A program made the translations under genes and the position numbers. A stretch of DNA of 7,301 bases from Mesorhizobium sp. (lineage in GTDB: Bacteria; Pseudomonadota; Alphaproteobacteria; Rhizobiales; Rhizobiaceae), in assembly GCA_030698645.1 (NCBI GenBank), contig JAUYMV010000040.1, positions 1-7,301 on the forward strand, in the 5' to 3' direction. This document shows positions 1-4,978 of this stretch, piece after piece; within the stretch, counting starts at the first letter, position 1, and each line of letters starts with the position of its first letter. The notes under the pieces were generated by a model. It had not been told where the DNA came from. It made no database searches and saw only the letters and a list, made by a program, of their open reading frames with translations.

Positions 1-668
1 TTCGCCGCCCGTACCTTTCCGTCAGCACGGCCGAGTTCTGGTCGTCGCGTTGGCATATCTCGCTCGGGCAATGGTTCCGCGATTACCTCTACATCCCGCT
101 CGGCGGCAGCCAGGCGGGATCGCTGCGCCGTTATCTGAACGTGATGGCCGTCTTTCTTATCAGCGGCCTCTGGCACGCGGGCCTGGGTTACGGGGTTGGA
201 TGGACCTTCCTCGTCTGGGGCGCGTTGAACGGATTCTACCAATGGGCCGGGCTGGCGACGCGCCCGCTCTGGCGTCGGCTGGCCGAGCTGATGCCGGCGC
301 TCGCCGCGAGTTCGGTGCTCCTGGTCGTTCGCGTGGTCCTGACGTTCCATCTCATCCTGGTCAGCTGGATCTTTTTCCGCGCCGAGACGATCGACAAGGC
401 GCTGACGGTGATCGGCAGGATCTGGAACGCGTTGCCGGGACTGCCGTCGCTGGCGACGAAATATCCCTTCACCGTCGATCACGGGATCGGCGCGGCGCTC
501 ATCCTGCTGCTGCTCGCGATCGAATTCCTCGACGAGCGCCGGTCGATCTGGTCGCACCTTGCGGCAGCGCCTGTGGCGGTCCGGTGGGGCACCTACTATG
601 CGGGCCTCATGGCCCTCCTCGTCCTCGGCCGCTGGCAGGCCGACCAGTTCATCTACATGCAGTTCTGA
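1..668 (+). CDS. MBOAT family membrane-bound O-acyltransferase (AlgI-like), 3' part
   Basis: This is the C-terminal 221 residues of an integral-membrane O-acyltransferase; the start lies before the window and the readable frame begins at base 3. MBOAT proteins of the AlgI/DltB type move acyl, usually acetyl, groups across the membrane onto extracellular polysaccharide or cell-wall polymers. Seen here: the family block FWSSRWHISLGQWFRDYLYI followed by PLGG (visible residues 12-35); the block ISGLWHAG (53-60), whose histidine at bases 174-176 matches the conserved putative catalytic His; WIFFRA (122-127), also typical; several hydrophobic segments (about 47-80, 103-126, 161-174, 196-209); and a C-terminus ending FIYMQF, as in many AlgI homologues. 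The next gene starts 9 nt downstream and encodes an SGNH-like partner, so the two are very likely one operon. The polymer modified cannot be told from the sequence. Family assignment is secure; the substrate is unknown. Confidence 0.95.
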   Translation, partial: RRPYLSVSTAEFWSSRWHISLGQWFRDYLYIPLGGSQAGSLRRYLNVMAVFLISGLWHAGLGYGVGWTFLVWGALNGFYQWAGLATRPLWRRLAELMPALAASSVLLVVRVVLTFHLILVSWIFFRAETIDKALTVIGRIWNALPGLPSLATKYPFTVDHGIGAALILLLLAIEFLDERRSIWSHLAAAPVAVRWGTYYAGLMALLVLGRWQADQFIYMQF

Positions 669-677
669 GACCCGCAA

Positions 678-1649
678 ATGGAGTGCATCATCCCGATCAA
701 CACAGACCTCCGGACCGCAACGGCGATGCGCTTCGTGGTGATCGGCCTTCTGCTCTACGCGCTGCTCTTCGCCGGTTCGGAATGGCTCGTCCGGCGCAAC
801 GGCCACATGAACCCGATCCACAAGATCGAAACGGCGCAGTCGGTGGACTATGATTGGGTGATCCTCGGAGCATCGCACGCAATGCCGCTGGATTTCGACG
901 GCTTCAACGAGGTCATGCAGGCCGCCACGGGATTGAGGATCCTGAATCTCGCCGGTCCGGGCACCGGACCGCTCTACAACCGCTTCGTGCTGGAGCATTT
1001 CTTCCGCAGCCACCGCGCCAGCCACATCCTCTACGTCGCCGACGCCTTCGCCTTTCGGTCGCCGCAATGGAACGAGGAAAGGCTCTCCGACCCGAAATTG
1101 CTCGCCAAGACGCCGTTCAGCGCCGCGGTCGCGGCAAGCCTTGCCCGCTACGTCCTGCAGAAGGGCGTCGATCCGCGCGCCCTGCTCGACTACGCCACCG
1201 GCTTCTCGAAGATCAACAACCGCGATCGCTTTCGTCCCGATGTATGGGAGGGCGAGGCGACCTTCGACCGCGTCTTCAAGCCTTCGGCCACCGCTGACAG
1301 GAAGCGCGTGGACTATCTCTATCCCGATGCCGGCGAGGAGGGCGCATCCGGCACGCGCTACCTCGGCGAGTTGGCGGAATTGATCGGTTTCGCGCGCGAC
1401 CGGGGCGCCGACGTGACCGTGATCAAGCCGCCGCTCCCATCGCGCTTTCGCAAGCTCCTGATCGACGAAGCGGAATTCGACGGCGGACTGACGTCAGTCG
1501 TCGCGAGCAACGGCGCCAGCATTCTCGACCTTTCGGAAACCATGGACGACCCGCGCTTCTACGCCGACACGGACCACCTCAACCGCGCAGGTGCTGCCGA
1601 ATTCTTCCAGCAGCACCTTAGGGGAATCCTTCTGTCGGACACACCGTAG
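678..1649 (+). CDS. membrane-anchored SGNH/GDSL-hydrolase-like protein, MBOAT partner
   Basis: A 323-residue protein of unestablished name. It has a short N-terminus, one hydrophobic segment (about residues 18-33, a signal anchor) and a periplasmic-type domain. Motifs suggest an SGNH fold: LGASHAMPLDF places a candidate nucleophile Ser66 after GA, NLAGPGTG (90-97) resembles the second block, and ADTDHLN (296-302) supplies the Asp297-x-x-His300 pair expected near the C-terminus. Comparable proteins (AlgJ/AlgX and DltD types) work beside MBOAT acyltransferases, handing acetyl groups to or removing them from secreted polysaccharide; that role is inferred from context. Two starts are possible: ATG 678 and ATG 726. 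The second would put the hydrophobic segment right at the N-terminus. Neither has a convincing Shine-Dalgarno sequence; 678 is kept because it lies 9 nt after the upstream stop. Fold assignment is probable, exact activity open. Confidence 0.75.
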   Translation: MECIIPINTDLRTATAMRFVVIGLLLYALLFAGSEWLVRRNGHMNPIHKIETAQSVDYDWVILGASHAMPLDFDGFNEVMQAATGLRILNLAGPGTGPLYNRFVLEHFFRSHRASHILYVADAFAFRSPQWNEERLSDPKLLAKTPFSAAVAASLARYVLQKGVDPRALLDYATGFSKINNRDRFRPDVWEGEATFDRVFKPSATADRKRVDYLYPDAGEEGASGTRYLGELAELIGFARDRGADVTVIKPPLPSRFRKLLIDEAEFDGGLTSVVASNGASILDLSETMDDPRFYADTDHLNRAGAAEFFQQHLRGILLSDTP

Positions 1650-1664
1650 GTACGCGTGAGCAAA

Positions 1665-1682
1665 GCCCCCGGCGGGGGGGGC
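1665..1682 (-). terminator. G/C-rich hairpin between convergent genes
   Basis: GCCCCC at 1665-1670 can pair with GGGGGC at 1677-1682 (6 bp, 6-nt loop; other registers are possible because of the G run). Read on the minus strand the stem ends ...GGGGGC and is followed by TTTG, so it suits termination of the nitroreductase mRNA better than of the plus-strand operon, which has no T tract. It fills most of the 39-bp gap between the two convergent stops. The T run is short, so termination efficiency is uncertain. Confidence 0.45.
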
Positions 1683-1688
1683 CAGACC

Positions 1689-2348
1689 TTACGCGGCCGT
1701 CTTCGGATATCCGACCGGCTGCACGAAGGTGACGATCTGGGTTTCGGGCAGTTTCAGGAGCTCCGCCAGTCCCTTGGGGTCAGCGCCGCCGACCAGGCAG
1801 GTGCCGAGGCCGGCGGATGCGCAATAGAGGTAGACGTTCTGCGCCACAATCGCAGCGTCCACATGGGCGGACTGAATCTGCTCCGCATCGCTGGCCTTGT
1901 ACATGCGCGCGCGGTCGGCGACGTAGATCAGGACTGTCGGCGCCGATCCGACGAAGGGCTGCGGGCTCGCCTTCTTGCGGATATCTTCGGCCAGCACCTG
2001 GTCGGCAGCTTGCGTTGCCGGATCGAATTTTCTGACTCCGGCCACATCGGCAATGTAGATGTCCGTCTCCATCGACGTGTGCCATGATGGCGCCGTATGG
2101 CCGCCGCTGTCCGGCCTGTTTATGCCGAACGCGCACCAGAGCAGCGTCGAGAGTTTCTCCTCCTCGATCGGCTTGTCGGTATAGAGCCGGATAGAGCGCC
2201 TCAGCGAAAGGGCTTCGAGCAGAGACATTCCTCCGGTCTTCTGTACTTCCGGCAGACCCGTCTCGGCTCGCGCGAATCCCGCCCGCCCCGCGAAGGCAAC
2301 GGCAAAGGCCGCGGCGGACAGAAAGAAGCGTCTCGTCAGGCTGCGCAT
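1689..2348 (-). CDS. Tat-exported nitroreductase family protein
   Basis: A 219-residue FMN-dependent nitroreductase-fold protein with an export signal. The N-terminus LTRRFFLSAAAF is a twin-arginine (Tat) signal (Arg6-Arg7, then a hydrophobic core) ending in a likely signal-peptidase site ARA/ET after residue 28. This fits a protein that folds around its flavin before export to the periplasm. The mature part shows the family pattern: SLRRSIRLYTDKP (48-60), the usual FMN-phosphate-binding region; a GHTAPSW stretch (83-89); HVDAAIVAQNVYLYCASAGLG (162-182), the typical helix plus glycine turn; and a short C-terminus with PVGYPK. The start is ATG 2348 because GGGAGAG lies 4 nt upstream and the Tat signal begins there; the frame stays open to 2615 but that extension is not protein-like. 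An FNR/FixK-type box at 2404-2417 is well placed to drive it. Substrate unknown; reductive use of nitro or quinone compounds is a family inference. Confidence 0.9.
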   Translation of the reverse strand: MRSLTRRFFLSAAAFAVAFAGRAGFARAETGLPEVQKTGGMSLLEALSLRRSIRLYTDKPIEEEKLSTLLWCAFGINRPDSGGHTAPSWHTSMETDIYIADVAGVRKFDPATQAADQVLAEDIRKKASPQPFVGSAPTVLIYVADRARMYKASDAEQIQSAHVDAAIVAQNVYLYCASAGLGTCLVGGADPKGLAELLKLPETQIVTFVQPVGYPKTAA

Positions 2349-2352
2349 GGAT

Positions 2353-2359
2353 CTCTCCC
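2353..2359 (-). promoter_or_regulatory. Shine-Dalgarno of the nitroreductase gene
   Basis: On the minus strand GGGAGAG precedes ATG 2348 by 4 nt. It decides the start codon: the open frame upstream would otherwise suggest a protein 89 residues longer with no recognisable signal peptide at its N-terminus. Confidence 0.7.
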
Positions 2360-2403
2360 ACGATGGACCGGAGGCATCCAACAGGTCCTCGGGCTGGCGG
2401 TCA

Positions 2404-2417
2404 TTGACCTCCGTCAA
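2404..2417 (-). promoter_or_regulatory. FNR/FixK-type box A, upstream of the nitroreductase gene
   Basis: TTGACCTCCGTCAA: perfect inverted 5-bp arms TTGAC/GTCAA around a 4-bp spacer, matching the TTGAT-N4-ATCAA class of CRP/FNR-family sites (FNR, FixK, Anr, Dnr). The centre (2410.5) is 62 nt above the nitroreductase ATG. A site centred at -41.5 would put the transcription start near 2369, giving a leader of about 20 nt that holds the Shine-Dalgarno. The hexamer 22 nt away at 2376-2381 reads TTGGAT on the minus strand, a 3/6 match to a -10 element. It also overlaps the stop codon of the small membrane ORF at 2414-2584. Confidence 0.7.
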
Positions 2418-2584
2418 TCCCGCTCCCCGCGCTGACGATTGACAGGCATCGAGGCCGCGTCGCGACTCCTGAGCCATAGTTGAAAGAGCACTATCAGAAC
2501 CAGCGCGGCGAAAAAGATAAAGGAACCGATGACGGTATTTGCGATCCATCGGTTTCCGCACCGATGATTGCAATCGTAGTGCAC
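2414..2584 (-). CDS. possible small single-pass membrane protein (56 aa)
   Basis: A doubtful ORF in the 314-bp divergent spacer between the nitroreductase and kinase genes. Read from GTG 2584 it gives a hydrophilic N-terminus with two cysteines (residues 5 and 9), a clear transmembrane stretch (about 14-38, including ANTVIGSFIFFAALVLIVL), then a basic tail ending in QRGERD. The hydrophobic stretch and its positive-inside-like tail look non-random, and third positions are moderately GC-rich. Against it: no Shine-Dalgarno, a GTG start chosen only because no ATG is near, and a stop codon lying inside FNR-type box A. Box B (2615-2628) sits just upstream and could also drive it. No family is recognised. 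Confidence 0.3.
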   Translation of the reverse strand: MHYDCNHRCGNRWIANTVIGSFIFFAALVLIVLFQLWLRSRDAASMPVNRQRGERD

Positions 2585-2614
2585 CGAAACAAGCCGCGGA
2601 CTGCGGACCGGACA

Positions 2615-2628
2615 TTGATGCGTGTCAA
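2615..2628 (+). promoter_or_regulatory. FNR/FixK-type box B, upstream of the COG2187 kinase gene
   Basis: TTGATGCGTGTCAA: arms TTGAT/GTCAA (four of five pairs symmetric) with a 4-bp spacer. The centre (2621.5) lies exactly 41.5 nt before the A of ATG 2663. A -10-like hexamer CATTGT (2651-2656, 3/6 match) lies 22 nt downstream, the class II FNR promoter arrangement. This predicts transcription starting at or next to the start codon. The site could also act on the minus strand toward the small membrane ORF. Confidence 0.7.
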
Positions 2629-2662
2629 AGTGAATGCCCGAATCCAAAGCCATTGTGCTGGC

Positions 2663-3724
2663 ATGACGAAACGACGGAATATTGCAGCTCTTGCGGAGAA
2701 GGTGCGCTTTCTGAGCGCCCCATCGGCGTATGTTGATGCGCCACGGAAGGTCGAAGCGCGGGAGACTCATATGTCCTGGGTCTTCCTCACCGATACCCGG
2801 GTCTACAAGATGAAAAAGCCGGTGCGGTTTGCATTCCTCGATTTCAGCACCATCGCCAGACGCCGCTTCTTCTGCGAGGAGGAAGTTAGGCTCAACCGCC
2901 GCCTTGCTGGCCGGACCTATCGGCAGATCGTTCCGCTACGCCGTGACAAAGCGGGCCGCCTGTCGCTCGGCGGCCCCGGCCTCGCCATCGACTGGCTGGT
3001 CGAAATGGAGCGTCTGCCGGCGGCTGATATGCTGGACGAACGAATCCGCGGCGGGAATGCAGGGCCCCAAGCCCTGGAAAACGTCGCTGCCATGCTCGCG
3101 GATTTCTACGCAAGTCGCGAGCCGGAAATCGCCGACGGCGGAGCCTATCTGCATCACCTCCACGAGGAGCAGCGCATCAGCCGCTCGGTTCTGCTACGAT
3201 CCGAGTTCGGATTGGCGGACATCGCCTTGCCGGTGCTGGATGCCGTCGACGGCCTGCTGGCACAATCGACGTCGAGGATCGAAGCGCGGATCGCCCGTGG
3301 TGCAATCATCGAGGGGCACGGCGATTTGCGTCCCGAGCATGTGTGCCTGACGAACCCCCCGCAAATCATCGATTGCCTCGAATTCAACCGGTCGATGCGC
3401 ATCCTGGACCCCTATGACGAGGTCAATTATCTCGGCATGGAATGTGACATGCTGGGCGCCCTATGGGTCCGCCCCCTGCTGAACCGTGCCCTCGAAGACC
3501 GGGTCCCGGATCGCCCGGACGCCGGCCTCCTCGCGCTTTACGGTGGGTTCCGTGCATTGCTTCGAGCCCGCCTGTGCATCGTGCACCTCAGCGAGAAGCC
3601 GGTTCGCCATGCCGGGAGGTGGCGGCCGCTCGCGATCCGCTATCTCCGTCAGGCCGAGCAGGAGTGCCTCAGTCCGGAATCCCGAGCAGATCGGATATCG
3701 AAGCGTTCGAGTGGAGGCGTCTGA
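2663..3724 (+). CDS. COG2187-type aminoglycoside-phosphotransferase-like kinase
   Basis: A 353-residue protein of the COG2187 family, annotated elsewhere as 'aminoglycoside phosphotransferase family enzyme'; its physiological substrate is not established. Family landmarks seen: KVRFLSAPSAYVD (13-25) near the N-terminus, the hallmark ETHMSWVFL (34-42), VYKMKKPVRFAFLDFS (47-62) with the likely ATP-contacting lysines, EEEVRLNRRLA (72-82), the catalytic loop EGHGDLRPEH (217-226, Asp221) and the metal-binding-type segment IIDCLEFN (235-242, Asp237). These are the kinase-fold elements of the choline/aminoglycoside kinase superfamily. Some family members carry a second, C-terminal P-loop kinase domain; this one ends without it. 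ATG 2663 is chosen because conserved sequence starts about 12 residues later; the frame is open back to 2480 but crosses FNR-type box B. There is no Shine-Dalgarno. The last 56 bp overlap the end of the opposing prs gene. It is not evidence of drug resistance. Confidence 0.87.
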   Translation: MTKRRNIAALAEKVRFLSAPSAYVDAPRKVEARETHMSWVFLTDTRVYKMKKPVRFAFLDFSTIARRRFFCEEEVRLNRRLAGRTYRQIVPLRRDKAGRLSLGGPGLAIDWLVEMERLPAADMLDERIRGGNAGPQALENVAAMLADFYASREPEIADGGAYLHHLHEEQRISRSVLLRSEFGLADIALPVLDAVDGLLAQSTSRIEARIARGAIIEGHGDLRPEHVCLTNPPQIIDCLEFNRSMRILDPYDEVNYLGMECDMLGALWVRPLLNRALEDRVPDRPDAGLLALYGGFRALLRARLCIVHLSEKPVRHAGRWRPLAIRYLRQAEQECLSPESRADRISKRSSGGV

Positions 3725-4649
3725 CGGCCTCGCCGATCAGGGGACCAGTCGACAGAACATCCAGCCGCGCCGATGGATTGGCGGCTTTGGCGAGCGTCGC
3801 CGTTGCGACGCTGTCGGTCACGATGATGCGGTCTATGCCCCGGCTCTCGAGCAGCGCCTCGGCGCCTTTGGCAAACAGTGCGTGCGTCGCGATCGCATGC
3901 ACGGCGTTCGCTCCGCGGTCACGGCAGGCGAGCGCTGCGCGCAGCATGGTCCCACCCGTGCTGATCATGTCGTCGACGATGAAGACAGCGGTGCCAGAGA
4001 CGTCGCCGGCGAAGAGATCCCCGGAGACGACCCCTCCGCTGCGACGCTTCTCCATGAACCCGAAACCGACGTCTTCCGTGGCGCCGGCCTCGAGGGCCTC
4101 CTTGAGCAACTGCACCCGCTTCAGGCCACCGCCATCGGGCGAGAAGATCGTGATCGGCCCGTCTCCTGCCAAATCCCGGATGGCCGGCGCAAACAGATTC
4201 CGCGTGTCGAGATGGATGCTCTCGCATCGGAACGCGTTCTGGAACGCAGCGAAGTTGTGGACGTCGAGTGTGACGATCCGGTCGGTTCCAACCGCCTCGA
4301 ACAGTTGCGCGACGTAGCGCGTCGTGACCGGATCGCGGGTCTTGGTCTGCCTGTCCTTTCGCGCATAGGCCAGGTAGGGAACGATCGCCGTCACACGCGC
4401 GGCGCCGTTTTCGCGACATGTCGCCAGGAAGAACAGCAGCTTGCACAGTCTGTCGTTGACGGAAGCGCCGGCGCCTCCGCCAAGGCTGTGCAGCACATAG
4501 ACGTCCGCGCCGCGCACGCTGACGAGCGGACGTGCCTTGTGTTCGCCGTCCTCGAAGTCCCGTTCCTCATGCGGATCGAGACCGACCGACAGGGCCCGCG
4601 CTACCGCAGCGCCGACTGCCTCCGAACCGTTCAGCGCAAAAAGCCGCAT
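3669..4649 (-). CDS. prs: ribose-phosphate pyrophosphokinase (PRPP synthase), divergent type
   Basis: A 326-residue PRPP synthase, which makes 5-phosphoribosyl-1-pyrophosphate from ribose 5-phosphate and ATP for nucleotide, His, Trp and NAD synthesis. Motifs in order: FEDGEH (32-37), the nucleotide-binding region; YARKDRQTKTRDP (95-107), the flexible catalytic loop; DVHN (129-132) with the conserved His; PDGGGLKR (171-178); and the PRPP-binding loop FIVDDMISTGGT (223-234). Several blocks differ from the housekeeping class I enzyme (usually DLHAPQIQGFF, PDxGGVxRA, DDMIDTxGT), so this is probably a second, specialised paralogue; the main prs would lie elsewhere. ATG 4649 is preferred because MRLFALNGSE is a typical N-terminus and GAGAAAGAG precedes it; an in-frame ATG at 4727 would add 26 unlikely residues and cross FNR-type box C. 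It diverges from hsp20 and converges on the kinase gene. Low-oxygen control is inferred. Confidence 0.92.
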   Translation of the reverse strand: MRLFALNGSEAVGAAVARALSVGLDPHEERDFEDGEHKARPLVSVRGADVYVLHSLGGGAGASVNDRLCKLLFFLATCRENGAARVTAIVPYLAYARKDRQTKTRDPVTTRYVAQLFEAVGTDRIVTLDVHNFAAFQNAFRCESIHLDTRNLFAPAIRDLAGDGPITIFSPDGGGLKRVQLLKEALEAGATEDVGFGFMEKRRSGGVVSGDLFAGDVSGTAVFIVDDMISTGGTMLRAALACRDRGANAVHAIATHALFAKGAEALLESRGIDRIIVTDSVATATLAKAANPSARLDVLSTGPLIGEAVRRLHSNASISDLLGIPD

Positions 4650-4682
4650 GTCTCTTTCTCGCAGGTTCTGGCGCGGCAGATA

Positions 4683-4696
4683 TTGATCCCCGTCAA
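4683..4696 (-). promoter_or_regulatory. FNR/FixK-type box C, prs-hsp20 divergent spacer
   Basis: TTGATCCCCGTCAA: arms TTGAT/GTCAA, 4-bp spacer. Its centre (4689.5) is 40.5 nt above the prs ATG, so a class II promoter would start transcription at the start codon itself. The hexamer at the expected -10 position (4655-4660, GAGAAA on the minus strand) is weak, and prs has a Shine-Dalgarno-like sequence that such an mRNA would lack. Box C may instead assist hsp20 on the plus strand, or act downstream of a prs start driven by box D. Confidence 0.62.
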
Positions 4697-4706
4697 ATTT
4701 TGGTTC

Positions 4707-4720
4707 TTCCCGATCGGGAA
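4707..4720. promoter_or_regulatory. perfect 14-bp palindrome TTCCCGATCGGGAA between two FNR-type boxes
   Basis: An uninterrupted self-complementary sequence at 4707-4720, midway between boxes C and D. It coincides with the transcription start near 4710 predicted for prs from box D. It could be an operator for a second regulator. GC-rich palindromes of this length also occur by chance, so function is unproven. Confidence 0.35.
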
Positions 4721-4744
4721 TCTCCATGGCGCTCGCGGTAGACG

Positions 4745-4758
4745 TTGATGCGAATCAA
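4745..4758 (+). promoter_or_regulatory. FNR/FixK-type box D, upstream of hsp20 (and prs)
   Basis: TTGATGCGAATCAA: a perfect match to the TTGAT-N4-ATCAA consensus and the best of the four boxes. On the plus strand the hexamer TCTCAT (4781-4786, 4/6 match to TATAAT) lies 22 nt downstream, predicting a start near 4793 and a leader of about 186 nt for hsp20. On the minus strand a site at -41.5 predicts a start near 4710, leaving a leader of about 60 nt that includes the prs Shine-Dalgarno. It may thus serve both genes. Confidence 0.78.
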
Positions 4759-4978
4759 TGTCGGCGTCCGACGCACTTGCTCTCATGCAGTTCTTGTCGG
4801 GCCCGGCCGAGCAGGCGCAGCGACGCGATGAACCGCAGGACGCCCCCACGGACCGCTCGGCAGGGAAACGGACAAGCGGATGCGCACGCCTTCGGTCCTG
4901 GCGCCTGCGGGAAAGACCCGAGGTGAAAGACGAAGGCGGCGGCACCTGCCGATCAACGTTCATTCGAGGACCAAAGCC
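4759..4978 (+). promoter_or_regulatory. hsp20 upstream/leader region, about 220 bp, no convincing gene
   Basis: This stretch holds the predicted -10 (4781-4786) and a long untranslated leader. Complementary segments suggest structure. GGTCCT at 4894-4899 is the exact complement of AGGACC at 4967-4972, which includes most of the Shine-Dalgarno. GCGCCTGCGG at 4901-4910 can pair either with GCAGGCGC (4811-4818) or with CCGCAGG (4833-4839). CGGC-ACCT-GCCG (4940-4951) is a local hairpin. Short open frames here (for example from ATG 4758) resemble no protein known to me. A thermosensor-like leader is possible but the canonical ROSE signature was not recognised. Confidence 0.35.
4966..4970 (+). promoter_or_regulatory. 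hsp20: Shine-Dalgarno of hsp20
   Basis: GAGGA ends 8 nt before ATG 4979. It selects this start over the in-frame ATG at 4880, whose extra 33 residues are arginine-rich and unlike Hsp20 N-termini. Confidence 0.65.

Noticed and set aside
50..853. A 267-codon plus-strand open frame over the MBOAT gene
   Set aside because: Arginine/proline-rich shadow of the MBOAT and SGNH frames, which carry clear family motifs.
1656..2435. Plus-strand open frames antisense to the nitroreductase gene
   Set aside because: The minus strand encodes a complete nitroreductase with Shine-Dalgarno and Tat signal; the plus frames show no family features.
2663..3724. Reading the kinase as an aminoglycoside resistance gene
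   Set aside because: The ETHMSWVFL and HGDLRPEH pattern is that of the COG2187 family, which is widespread in chromosomes and not linked to resistance; the name reflects fold similarity only.
3486..4748. A 420-codon plus-strand open frame spanning the whole prs gene and the divergent spacer
   Set aside because: It is antisense to a clear PRPP synthase, has low-complexity composition typical of GC-rich shadow frames and no recognisable motif.
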